Shown piece by piece: positions 37,328 through 63,715 of a DNA stretch of 64,000 nt. This DNA is from Ecdyonurus torrentis (taxonomy: Eukaryota > Arthropoda > Insecta > Ephemeroptera > Heptageniidae). The notes below the pieces were generated by a model, which saw nothing but the letters and a program-made list of their open reading frames with translations, did not search any database and was not told the origin of the DNA. Numbering within the stretch: position 1 is the stretch's first letter; every line of letters starts with the position of its first letter. The translations under genes were made by a program, and so were the position numbers. The DNA is taken from the NCBI GenBank assembly GCA_949318235.1, contig OX439130.1:41479540-41543539 (forward strand). Reading direction: 5' to 3'.

Positions 37328-38129
37328 CAATTAAATAAAACCGTGTGATATGTATACAGTGTATTATAAAAAAAAGGGGTATAAATTTTAGTATAATTTC
37401 TAATTGTAATGCAAATTGCCATACGTATCTGCATTTTAATGTAATATATAAAAAAAATGTTCCTGTTATATATGTACCTCTTATCGTAGCACGCGTAGCA
37501 GTGATTGATGAGAAAAGCATTCATATGGTTCATGGTGCAATGGGGAACGTAGTTGGTAGCATATGGTACTCTGGCCATAGAAATTAGTGACAGATCCTAT
37601 TTTATTTGCGGAGACTCGGCAAGTACACTTGCTGCCGAAGGTCAACCAAATCTGAAAAAGGGATGAACCACTTTATTATTTTTATTCATGCAAAATTTTG
37701 CGATCGAAAAACATGGTTTTCGATCGCGGCGGAAACATGTATGTATCAATTTATGAACCAGACGTCAATTTAGGGCACAAAATTAAGCATGAATATGCAA
37801 TAAAACTACTCTAAATTACAAGCTATACGTTGTATTTGAATTAAAATTTTACAATCACATAGAAATCGTAAGATCAAAAACTTTATTTTACATACAAATT
37901 AATATAATGCAAAATGCAAAAAAAAAAAAATAATGATAATAAACTTCATGTTTCACGGGCTCTAGAGACACGTTCTTTTCACTCACCTCAAATAACATTT
38001 ATATTTTCTGGTAGCTCTCATATTGAGTGTAATGTCCAAAGAATAAATTTACAATAATTTATTCGACATTTGAGAGATAATCACTTTCTTCCAGCTTGAA
38101 GATACACAATACAATAACGAACATGCCTC
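37328..38129. other. Intergenic stretch without recognised features
   Basis: AT-rich, with short overlapping open frames on both strands lacking any family resemblance. An A run lies at 37919-37930. Confidence 0.3.
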
Positions 38130-38460
38130 GTTTGCCGCCATTCTTTCAAGCAGCTGCTCAAGGCGCATGCGCTCATGGTTTTTATCTCGCTTCAAGTAGA
38201 AGTTACCGCCGTTTTTAAAAAGTGAAAATTGTTCGATTTTATCCCAAATTTTGTGACGATTTCGAAAATGTACGCATTTAGTAGGGTCCGTATTTGACTT
38301 TTTTGAGAAAAAAGCGAAAAACTGACATGACCACGTCTAACTCCATGTATTCTTATGGACTATAAACAAGCTCCATGACTACGTCTCAGTTTGTTTACCA
38401 AATTTTTTCGCTCGCGGAAGTGCCTGTATGAAGATGCCTTGTGTAAACCCACTAACCATG
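38130..38460 (-). repeat. Dispersed repeat with GTTTACACAAGGCATC-like end, copy 2
   Basis: Inverse of 28681-29000. GCGAAAAACTGACATGACC, CTTATGGACTATAAACAAGC, CATGACTACGTCTC and GAAGATGCCTTGTGTAAAC are shared. Confidence 0.6.
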
Positions 38461-38707
38461 TTCACTTATAATTTTCGCACCAACAATATACGTGTGTTGT
38501 GAACTTTTTAAATTCAAACACTTTCTGATCCTGTTTCTAACGAATATTATGAAATTATAAACCATGTTTTCAGCACAGAGACAGTCAACTAAATATACGC
38601 ACAAGAAATATTTTAAAATAAATCGTTATCATTTAGTCATGATATATCACTCTTATATTGTAAATTAAAATAAATATTTTTACTTTTTTTATTTAACGTG
38701 TCGTGTT

Positions 38708-38964
<257 letters not shown>

Positions 38965-38984
38965 TTCTTATATCAAATAATTGA

Positions 38985-39246
38985 GTTGAGGAATGTTCAT
39001 TTTTCGGCTTTTGATTTTTCTATTTTGACCACAACTAGTTCAGGTCAAAATTCAAAGACCAAAACTAGATATAAATGTTTACACCGGGTTTTGCTTTTTG
39101 CGAAATGCTCAAAACTAGTATGGATCAAAATTTCGTGAACAAAAGCCGAAATAAACTGGCATTCCGGGTTTTGGCAAAAAGCGACGAACCAAAAGCCGAA
39201 ATGAGCAAAAATACCTAGTTTGGGCCAATTTCGGGTTTTGATGCTA
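38985..39246 (-). repeat. Dispersed AAAACCCGG / TTTCGGCTTTTGGT repeat, copy 2
   Basis: Inverse of 25288-25553 with high similarity over the whole length, directly beside the (TC)n tract. Confidence 0.7.
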
Positions 39247-39304
39247 ACATATACATAGATACATACATACATATCATGACGCTATAAAGCTGCGGGGGCA
39301 TCGC

Positions 39305-39347
39305 GTATATAAACGCGACTGCCACTTGCTTCCTCAGCTCAGTCAGT
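39305..39347 (+). promoter_or_regulatory. TATA + initiator-like core promoter candidate
   Basis: GTATATAAACGC at 39305-39316 is followed about 33-38 nt later by overlapping TCAGT initiator-like pentamers (39339-39343 and 39343-39347), inside CTCAGTCAGTTAG. TCAGT is the arthropod initiator. It precedes the hammerhead motif and the BAG-like gene on the same strand. The function is inferred only from sequence. Confidence 0.4.
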
Positions 39348-39385
39348 TAGCAGATGTGGTGTGAGCCATCTCTAGCTGTACAGAG

Positions 39386-39447
39386 CTCTCTGCCAAGCCT
39401 TACTGATGAGTCCTAGGTAAAGGACGAAACCGGTCTAAGGCAAAGAG
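39386..39447 (+). ncRNA. Hammerhead ribozyme motif upstream of the BAG-like gene
   Basis: Stem I GCCTTA (39397-39402) pairs with TAAGGC (39436-39441). The core CTGATGA is 39403-39409. Stem II GTCC (39410-39413), loop TAGGTAAA, GGAC (39422-39425). GAA is 39426-39428. Stem III ACCGGT (39429-39434) has a minimal loop. Predicted cleavage is after C39435. An outer helix of CTCT (39386-39389) with AGAG (39444-39447) flanks an internal loop. All invariant positions are met, including the G10.1-C11.1, A15.1 and U16.1 equivalents. The very short stem III is typical of hammerheads in Penelope-like elements and retrozymes, which often act as dimers. GTAAGT begins at 39447. Confidence 0.85.
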
Positions 39448-39686
39448 TAAGTCTGATGCTGTTTTATAATGTTGTGTCTTTGACGCAGTGTGAGAACGTG
39501 AGATGCTAGGCACATCGTATTTTATTTTGACACTATGATATACCTCCATCCCTTTAATGTCTACTTTTTAACTAGCTAAAGCTAGAATATTTGATCCCTA
39601 GTCCCAATTTACTATTTAAATTAGAGAATTTTCGCGTTTTATTAATTTTCAATTCAACGTGATCTAATCTCTACCAACTATTTTCT

Positions 39687-39725
<39 letters not shown>

Positions 39726-39831
39726 TATTAATACTAACCGCGATGGTTTTTTCCTAATACGGAATTTGATATTTGGCTATGTATTGTAATAACCTTGTTA
39801 TTGTGTATGCCAAACTCTGCATTCTATTATT

Positions 39832-39865
<34 letters not shown>

Positions 39866-39981
39866 CATTTAATGAATAATTTATGAAGCGCATATATAAT
39901 TATGTAGTGTTTAAAAAGGTTATATATATATATATATATTTTTTTTTTTTTTCAGAAGCCACATATTGCAGTCAACAAAAA

Positions 39982-42900
39982 ATGAGTGGTAAAAATAAAA
40001 AATCCAAAAAACACACCTACATACCTAAAACTAGTTCTTCAGAAGATACTCGTTTGTCACACAGCACAGACCATGAGAAAGGTGATGACTGCTGCATTGT
40101 TGAAGAGATCTTGCACCAACAAAGCGTGTCTGCAAGTAGTAATCCTTGCATGAATCCAGCACAGAAAATGCAAGCAGTTGGTTCTGAAGAAAGTGAGTTA
40201 TCATCTGACAAAACATTCCTCACCTCGATTGCTCCTTATCAGCTTAGTATCCTGGACCAGTATCCACACACTAGCCAACCCTCCACAACACAATCTCAAG
40301 TTCACATGACTCGAGGAACCACAACTTCGTCAACATATCAGCATGGTGGTGTGGACCAGTATTCCTACTCTAGCCAACCCTCCACAACACAATCTCAAGT
40401 TCACATGACTCGAGGAACCACAACTTCGTCAACATATCAGCATGGTGGTGTGGACCAGTATTCCTACTCTAGCCAACCCTCCACAACACAATCTCAAGTT
40501 CACATGACTCGAGGAACATCAACATATCAGCATGGTGGTGTGGACAAGTATTCCTACTCTAGCCAACCCTCAACAACACAATCTCAAGTTCACATGACTC
40601 AAGGAATGTCAACCTCATCAACATATCAGCATGGTGATACGCGCCAGTATTCCCAGACTAGCCAACATTCAACAAGTCGACCTAGAGAGTGTGTGACTCG
40701 TCCTAGGACCTCCATTGTCTCTACTTATCAACGTGGTTTCATGGACCAATATTCCCAGACTAGCCAACCATCAACAACAAAACCTCAAGTTAACAAGATG
40801 CAAGGAACCTCAAACTCTTCACCGTATCAGTATAGTAATATGGACCAGTATTCTGAGACTAGCCAACACTTGGATACAACTGGACCCCTCGCTCACGGAA
40901 TCTCTAACCCTTCAATGAAGGAACTTGGTATTGTAGACCAGTATTTCCAGACAAGCCATCCCTCAAACCGCCATCAAACTGCTGCTGTACATTATACAAA
41001 CATTTCTTACACTAAACCAGTTCCACTTAAGACTGCAGAGGAGTTTAATGTAGAATCTACAGCTGCAATTTCAGTGTCCAATGAAACTACAGAAACTCCT
41101 GAAGACACTTCAGTTCCAGTCAAAATTACGAGAGAAAAGCAAGAAATATTGGATCATTGTATGGCTCTAAAGCTCCAAGCACATTTCAATGAAGAATTTA
41201 ATGCAGACTCGACAGTAAAAGTGCAAGAAGGGAATCAGAAAAGAATTGATATGAAGAAAAACTCATTTGCATCTGCCAATATGAAAAACACATCAGACAC
41301 TAGCTCTATGACTAATACAGATGTAAAGAACAACAATATGATGTGTAGTCCTCCCTTACTGGATGAGTCCTTGACATATCCACAACAGCTGCCACATAAG
41401 TTAGAAAAACCTGATCTAGCCTTAGCAACCTCTGATGTGAAGCAAGAATTAGACAAAGTCATGGAACAACAAAATGCTTCTGTAAGTGAAAGAGAAACAA
41501 CTGCAAAGTATTTTGATTTGCAGGATAATTACAAAAGAAATACCAGGAAAAACTATTTGTATAAATCAGCTTATGATTTTTGGCAAAGTATGACGGGATC
41601 GTCAACTACGCAAAATAAAACTCCTGGCTCCACAAAATGCCCTGCTGATGAATTGAAACAAGATATTCACTCTGAGTTAAACACTTTAAAAGAATCAACT
41701 GGTAATGAAATAAAATCTGTAGATGTCAATGGAAAAAAAGAGAAAAAAGCAGAGGATCATCAGAAAAAAGAGTCTGAACTACCTAAGAATAATGAAAGTT
41801 ATAACAAAGGAGCAGTCAAGAAAACTAATATGTATGTTGCGGAGAACCAAGAGCAAATATCAAGCAGGCAGGGTGTTGGCCCAGAAACTGATGGGAACAT
41901 GCGTCAGTGTATAAACACAAATCAAGGTGGAGACCTGAAGAATTATTCATCCACTATTCCTTCTGTGCCTTGCAAAAAATATAAAAAAGGATCTGAAGAA
42001 AAAATGGAATTACCAGCTACAAAGGTGGAAGGAAAAGGTGGGAAACAATCAGATCAGCAGAAACCCAACAAACAACCTAATACAAGCTTGGGTTCAAGTA
42101 ACTATACATCAGAAAAAATCTCAAAGAAAACTGCTGACCAAGGTGAAGATCTAAAAAAAAAATCTGCAAGTTCTAGTAATGATCAGGCAGATGATTTGTT
42201 AATTGCTTGTATATTGGGACATATGGATCCACATTTCTCTGGAGATGCATCACAGTTGGCGCTAAATTATCTCAAGAAATTTAGCACTCTTATCTCGGCA
42301 GCTGAAATTCTTCATGCATATGTGAAAACTTTCTTTGGTCCTCTGAATAAAGTGAAGCTTATTCAAGAAAATATTAAGCATGAATTAAAACGATTGGAAC
42401 ATTTTCCAACATACAGTCTTTCACCCTACAAAGAGAACATTGAGAAAGCCATTCAATCCTTGATTTCAAGCAGCAAGTTGTTGGAGAACAGAATTCCTAT
42501 GATTGAAGAGAACTACAAGGTAAGCATTTTGCAAAAGATAAATTTCTAGATTAATTCCCTCCACACAAAGTTAAATTTTAATGTTACTTTTGTTTATTCA
42601 TTGATTTTTTATCTTAAAATGAAATACAAAAATATTCTATCACTTTAGTACAGCATACCTGCTGTATCATTTAATTAAGAACTAAATTTGTATTTAAAAA
42701 AAAAAAAAAAAAATTTGCAGAACACTGCTCATTAAGGGTTGCATTTATATAAAAAGAAAACTTTGACACTTTATGATGCCATTTGAAAGTTAATTTTAAC
42801 AGCTACCTATGATAAAATTTTCAGAACTCGGTGACCGCATTAGACCATAAGATAAGAGTAAATAATTATTGAAATTAACATGGGCTCTTAAAGGCATAGA

Positions 42901-43297
42901 CAACATGAAAACATTAGCATTTACATCACAAAACACATGATGGGACTTACATAAATAACATTAATTGGTCTCAAAACGCAACTGTAGCGCTGTAGCAGTG
43001 ATCAGAAATTTTTTATTTATGCAACCCGCACAACATTTTCATACAATTTTTTTTCTGTTTCTGACGTCATAAACAGAAATAATCACGCAAATTGCATATT
43101 TTACAGTTTTTTCACGCTCTCTTGTGAGGCCACATTTTACATTCTGGTAAAAAGTATAATCAGTTTTGTAGATCCCATTTTGTGTTTAATCATTAAAAAG
43201 AACGTGTTGTTTCATGTTTTCTATGCCTTTAATTATGGGACTGAAACTTAAACAAAACAAAATAACATAAGTTAAAATCTAGCATGGTAACACCCCC

Positions 43298-43351
<54 letters not shown>

Positions 43352-44091
43352 TTTTTTACATTTTTGAAGATATTTTCTTATCCCAATGTATCACTGCAAA
43401 ATTTCAGCTTTTTTCTTTACAACTTTTTTAATACAATCCAGCAGTAGCTGATTTTCCCTGTGCCTTTTTAATATAAACTACGTACGAACCATTCATTAAT
43501 TTCCCAATCCTGCATATAAACTAAAGTTACAAGTTAATAAGATATCGCTTACTTTATGTTTCAGATGCCATCGGGTAAGAAACAGAAGACACAGACTGTT
43601 ACAGAAGTTCCACCCTCACCAGAGTATCAAAAAACATTGCCCATTGCGATGGAAGCTCTACGTCTCTTCAGAGAGGTCAGTCTCCCATTGCTGAAACACA
43701 ATACATATTATACAAAGAATAAAATTATACACAGGTTAAATGATTATATAAAATGACACTGTTTGAATACATCAAAAACTTAAAAAAATTGCATGTAAGA
43801 AAATATATAAATAAAGCACCAAGAGGAAATGTTAACCCTCACAATTGTATAACTACAGTAAGTATAATGTAATGTGATTTATAATTACAGGTTTGCTGTG
43901 ATGAGCGCAAGTGGACTCGAGGTAAAGTTCGTGTGTTAGGAGAGCAGCTGATTGGTTGTCAGACCCAACTTGATGACATCAACATGAAACGAGAGGATGA
44001 GAAAGCAGTGAATGCTCGCAGGGATGTCTTGAACCTATGCAACGTTGCTCTCAAGAAACATGCAGATTTAGAGAAGAAGCACTTAATGTAA
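39982..44091 (+). CDS. Repeat-containing protein with C-terminal BAG-like domain (3 coding exons)
   Basis: Predicted protein of 949 residues from exons 39982-42519, 43565-43675 and 43891-44091 (stop TAA). The first coding exon has an acceptor at 39955 after a T-rich tract. I start at MSGKNKKSKK because the upstream in-frame Met at 39883 lies in the putative intron. Residues ~93-332 hold about eight units of ~33 residues around QYSYSSQPSTTQSQVHMTRG, Ser/Thr/Gln-rich and likely disordered. Three units are almost identical at DNA level, hence recent. The middle is Lys/Glu/Ser-rich. Residues ~736-846 are helical (DDLLIACILGHMDPHF onward). The last ~55 residues (VLGEQLIGCQTQLDD...DEKAVNARRDVLNLC...LEKK) resemble the BAG domain, whose third helix has the R-x-x-R/K-x-x-V-x-x-I/L-Q pattern. 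BAG domains act as HSP70 nucleotide-exchange factors. BAG assignment is by eye only; the rest I do not recognise. Confidence 0.75.
42735..43480. repeat. Dispersed repeat, copy 2, split by a TTAA MITE
   Basis: The second copy of the 31555-32001 repeat lies in intron 1 of the BAG-like gene. It is interrupted at CATGGGCTC-TTAA by the element at 42892-43228 and carries a ~60-bp poly-C/poly-T tract (43293-43348). Confidence 0.6.
42892..43228 (+). mobile_element. TTAA-flanked MITE (AGGCATAGAC family), plus copy
   Basis: TTAA duplicates are at 42888-42891 and 43229-43232. Ends are AGGCATAGACAACATG and TTTCTATGCCT. The uninterrupted target is available for comparison at 31700-31720. Homologous to 10628-10968. 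Confidence 0.8.
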
Positions 44092-45060
44092 CTCTCTTAA
44101 AATATTTTGTAATGTTTTATTATATACCATTTATACTCGGATGATGAGATGATTTATTCTCAATATATATTTAGGATAGTAAATAATTCAGTAATTGCAT
44201 TGTCAATGTGCATTTTTTAAAGCAATTTTGTGTAAGTCTTGCTTCACTGATAATGTAACTGTTTATGCTTTATTGTCACAAAAAAAAATATTAAAAAATA
44301 ATGATAATAACAACAACAAAATGTAAATAACAATTAAGAAATTGTTGGGTATATGAAGTTATATCAGCCCCCAGCTTTTTATTTTTATTATTTTCATTTT
44401 TTAACAATTTACAAATTAAAATACACTAGAATTTAAGAACTTTATAATCTTATTCACTTTTGACATGAATTTTTCATTTATTTCATAATTTAAGTATTTT
44501 CATAAATATTGTAAGTCCCATTTCTTGTGCTTCAAAACACGGGGGGGGGGGGGGGGGGGAATCAAAATTGATACAACTGCTTGAATAAATTAGGGGAGGG
44601 GGGAGAGAAATGGGGTTTACTAACAAGCTTAATTTAGGCCTTTTTTTATTATTAGTTTTCATTAGTTATCTTTTCAATTGCAATTTCATTACTAATGATT
44701 ATGCATTTCTTTTATCTCCATTCTATTGCAATCCACATGATTATTTTGCATTTTGTAGTTTTTACCCTTGATTGTATTAAAATGCAATTAATTAACTGAT
44801 TTTTCATGCTAAATTACATTTGTACAATGAATTTCTTTTTCGGGATGTCTCGATTGCAAAATTATTTTTATTATTAGAGGTGATATTTTTTAAGAAAATG
44901 TGAAGTGTTAAAACAATGGTATGTAATTCATTTTCATATCATTTGGATTCTTAAAAGTTTATACTGTATTGAAAAATATTTAAAATATGTTTAGAAATTA
45001 CATGTAAAATAGTTGGTTACATATAGGGCAAAAATAATATCATAAAGCATTTATGATTCT

Positions 45061-45099
<39 letters not shown>

Positions 45100-45110
45100 A
45101 TTATAATATA

Positions 45111-45258
45111 GTGTATGGCTAGTGAGTAGGACTTTACATGATAACTGTGGCAGGTGTTCTCCTTGTCTTCATGATGTTTCATGTCCGACGTTGGACGTGG
45201 AGAACAACAGTACCCACCATGGTTATCCCACTAAGAGTCCTACAGACTAGCCATACAC
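45111..45258. repeat. Small hairpin MITE (TGGCTAGT...AGGACT ends)
   Basis: GTGTATGGCTAGTGAGTAGGACT is mirrored, with one base offset, by AGTCCTACAGACTAGCCATACAC. Flanked by TA; ~148 bp. Confidence 0.6.
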
Positions 45259-46661
45259 CACATACATCAAACTGTGGAAGTCTTTTCCTTTTAAATTTAT
45301 TCTTTTATCTCCATTCCATGACAATCAATGCATGTTCTGTAGTTTTTTTTTTTTTTTTTTTTATTATTTTTTTTTATCTACTTTATTGAAATTTAATTCA
45401 ATCTGAATTTTTTGTACTTTATGAAAACTTAACACTCCTACTGAATAAATCTGACCAATTGTGGTAAAGTTTTTCTATACAATTAACATTTTGAGACCTG
45501 GAGACGTTTGTTTGATTTATTTGCGAGGAGAGTACTCTAAATAGCAAATCTAGGATATTTCCCATCATGAAATTATTTTTACTATTGGAGGTGGACAATT
45601 TTAAGAACTTCCAAGTGTTTATATACAATGATGCAACTTTCTTGCATATTGTCATATTATTATTATTTAAAATATTGGTATGTAAATCATACCATCATCA
45701 TAAAATATCAAATAAAACATATCCTGTAATTTTATGATATAATTTTAATTTTAAACTCTTGCATGCATACCACATGCACACTTAAAAATTTAAAAAAAAA
45801 AAAAAAAAGTGAAGAAATAATATTTAATACAACAACTATTTTGCAGCAAATAATGTCATACTGGTAAATAAATTTATGATTGAAAATATTGAAATAGTAA
45901 TATGTATTAGTAAATATAGCCTAATAATAATGGTAATGAAAAAAAAATAATAATAAAAAAAAATATATATATATAGGCCTATACATAAAAAAAAAGAAAG
46001 AAGATAAAGTCAAATGAAAATGACTTTGCTTATTCACGTTTACATTTTACATACAAACATTAATTAAAACATTAAATTATACATTTTAATTTAAAATTTG
46101 CTTATAAATTATTTGCTAGTCTTTTCAGAGCTAGAAGCTTTTTCTATGATTTTCATGCTATCAATGGAACTTAATTTGTAAATTTGTTTACATGTTTGTA
46201 GTTCATTGTGCTCCACTATAATGTCTAAATTCTATTTGACATTTTAAAATATTTTTGCTGTAGGGACCTGGAATTAAAAAACATTCCCAATTTGGCCATG
46301 GACTTAATTTAATTTTACAAGGTCAAGTGGACTTGGGGCATGATAACAACAGCACCCTTGATTAAACTTGTAAAATTGATTAAATATCATGTAGTTTTGT
46401 ATTAAAAATTATTCTGCAAGCATTAAATTACAGCAACTTAATGTTTTGTTGTAGTTTGTAATATTGAATAATTAAATAGATAAAAAGACTTCCCATTAAA
46501 AAAAAAAATGAAATTCTTATCACTAGGTACTTAAATTTTTGTCTTTGCTTTGACTTTTTTTTTCATTTTAATTCCAATTTTATTATTTAATCAATACTTA
46601 AGCTCATTTTCTTAGATTAATATGAATTTTTATGTATGTGGTATTATATGTACAGTACTAG

Positions 46662-46894
46662 TTATCGGCAGGCTCTTTTTACGGCAAAAGTGTTAAGTTT
46701 ATGAAATTCTAACTAGAACCAACAACTTAGAATTCCGTCTACTTGCCATACCACTGCTTAAAACTCTTTTTATTACTAGAGGAGGCCAAGATAAATAGGG
46801 GTGCCGATAACTGCGGCAGTGTCGGTTTGCCTGCTTTTCTCAACAATATTATAGAAATTTCAACCTTAAGACCCTTAAGCTGCTGATAACTAGT
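46662..46894. repeat. MITE with ACTAGTTATCGGCAG ends
   Basis: ACTAGTTATCGGCAG and CTGCTGATAACTAGT bound 233 bp. A further inner pair (GAAATTCTAACTAGAAC / inverse region, and GGTGCCGATAACTGC) is present. Confidence 0.6.
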
Positions 46895-47009
46895 CCTAAT
46901 ATCATACATAATAGTATTGGTAAACCCATTATAATAATATGTCTTCTACTTTTATATTTTTCCCTAATAAAAACATTGAATTAAATTTCTTTTATGTTAT
47001 TGAACTACC

Positions 47010-47040
<31 letters not shown>

Positions 47041-47237
47041 AACTTTTAATAATTTTAATTTTGATTTATCCTTGTTGGAAATTACTATTTTAAGAAATAT
47101 GAGAAGTTGTTCATTGTACCACATCCAAATGAAAAAGCTGTCACAGCTATTAATATTTATTTTATTGAAATGCAAAACAGCTTATCTAAGAAACCTTAGA
47201 CTACAAAAATATGTCAGTTGGTAAGTAATCTCAACTA

Positions 47238-47416
47238 AGGAGAAAAGTAGTGTTTCTCGGGGAAGCGGAATCAGCTATTGCCGTCTCATATACTTCACGT
47301 GCCACATCCACTTCCCTCCGCCCCGGGAGGAGTAGAATGTGGCAGGTAAAGTCTATGTGGCGGCGTGGCGGCAAGAGCTGATTCCGCTTCCCCGAGAACA
47401 CCTACTTTTCTCCGAA
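47238..47416. repeat. Hairpin MITE (GGAGAAAAGTAG / CTACTTTTCTCC)
   Basis: Arms include CTCGGGGAAGCGGAATCAGCT and its inverse AGCTGATTCCGCTTCCCCGAG, then TGCCACATCC/ATGTGGCAGG. Its centre is GC-rich. Confidence 0.7.
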
Positions 47417-47663
47417 CATAGTATAGTACACTCATAAGCTTAAAGTAAGGCAGCTTTTACATTTGGACTTGGTACATATCAAAGGTGCACACTTTAATCT
47501 CTAGGAAAATATTTAATAATGCAAATGATTTGCAATGAAAAAAAAAAAATTGGTCAGATGAGGGGACTTCAGCCACTATAGCAGAGCAAGAGCACCTTCA
47601 ATATGTTTTGATAAATTTGTCAAGCTTGTTGCTATTAATTAGTCAATCTTGTCTATTCTTTAA

Positions 47664-47699
<36 letters not shown>

Positions 47700-47747
47700 T
47701 TTGTTTAGTTTTACAATTTCACTCAAACTTCCTTGACGAACAGTTAA

Positions 47748-48118
47748 AGTGATACACAACCCTAAAAATAAGTAATTTTTATTCTTCTCTAAAATAATTC
47801 AATAGAAATCAGTTGTTTATTTTACTTTTCTAGCCCACGGGATAAGCGAGCCCCGCTAGGGTAAAGAAGAAATCTCTGACGTCAGAGATTTGCTTTACTG
47901 TGAGTAAAAAATCTGTTCACCTTTTCATGTAAGCTTAGCAGGTAGAGCAAGGGGTACAATTTTTTTTACTCTCACAGTAGAAAGGCGTGTACTCTATATC
48001 GTTACTCTCGCGGGGCTCGCTTATCCCGCGGACTAGAAAAGTCAAATAAACGACCGATTACTATTGAATTGTTTTAGAAAAGAACAAAAAATACTCATTT
48101 TTATGGTTTAGTATCGCT
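47748..48118. mobile_element. TTAA-flanked palindromic MITE (AGTGATACACAACCC ends)
   Basis: TTAA lies at 47744-47747 and 48119-48122. Ends are AGTGATACACAACC and GTATCGCT. Inner arms TTTTCTAGCCCACGGGATAAGC and GCTTATCCCGCGGACTAGAAAA pair, as do CTCTGACGTCAGAG and flanking blocks. Confidence 0.75.
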
Positions 48119-48795
48119 TTAACTATTGTTTTGGTACGTTATTTAGTTAAGAAAAATATTAAAATACATTATTATAAAATATTTAGCTTTTAAATCATCA
48201 AATATACTAACAGATTATAATTATTCTTTAAATAAATAAAAATAATTTATATATAAATATAGGCCTATATATAGCAAGATTATGTGTAACAGCAAATCAA
48301 ACGCACAGCTATTAATATTTATTTTATTGAAATGCAAAACAGCTTAATACCTTGTAAGAAAGCTTGACTACAAAAATATATCAGTTGGTAAATAATCTCA
48401 ACTATGTAGTTTGTTTTTCTCTATGAACAATTATAATGACCAATATGCTCAATTAACACCTTGAAAATTTAACTGGAATGATTTTTTTATTATTATTCTT
48501 AGGTAATATTTTAGAAAATCTAACTACCTCATTAAAAATGCTTTATGCAGTATTATTACTGCAAACAAACATAAATTGCTTTTAATTTTTATTGCAGCTT
48601 GTGTTAAAAAAAAAAAAAAAAAAAAAAAACTTAATATCATTCATGGAATATTAAAATGGAATATAAAAATTAAATTTACATTGCTAAATTATGTAAAAAT
48701 TACATCTCTTATGTAATGTAGTTATAATAACTCTAAATTATATCTAAAGTAAAATTAATAGAGAGATTTGTTGATAAAATTGAGCAAACAAAGGG

Positions 48796-63540
<14,745 letters not shown>

Positions 63541-63706
63541 GTTTGAAGCCCAACTACTGAGTGACTCGCGAGCACGAGCTAGGAAATCTTGTTATGTAAG
63601 TAGTTTATGTTGTGCTTGTATATGGCTTTCGTTCTGGAAATTCTAAGAATCCACCACCACTGACCACTGTATGTATAAATAATATGTACAACGCAAATTT
63701 GTGGAA

Positions 63707-63715
63707 CTTTATATA
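63707..63715 (-). promoter_or_regulatory. TATA-box candidate for the cysteine proteinase
   Basis: TATATAAAG on the minus strand lies about 170 bp upstream of the proteinase ATG, which would give a leader of roughly 140 nt if transcription starts ~30 nt downstream. No other promoter element is claimed. Confidence 0.4.

Larger units (their letters stand above)
44092..47237. other. Intergenic region between BAG-like gene and proteinase
   Basis: AT-rich with many homopolymer tracts: poly-G 44541-44559, poly-A 45064-45094, poly-T 45345-45362, poly-A 47010-47034. No gene is supported. Two small MITEs are listed separately. Confidence 0.4.

Noticed and set aside
39883..39981. N-terminal extension MKRIYNYVVFKK of the BAG-like frame
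   Set aside because: It spans a TA/T-rich intron end with an AG acceptor at 39955, and a good ATG follows at 39982.
40258..40640. Regular direct repeats that could suggest a CRISPR-like array
   Set aside because: Units are contiguous ~99-bp in-frame coding repeats without spacers, in a eukaryotic gene.
41646..41664. CTGATGAATTGAAAC resembling a hammerhead core
   Set aside because: No stem II can form between CTGATGA and GAAAC, and it is coding sequence of the BAG-like gene.
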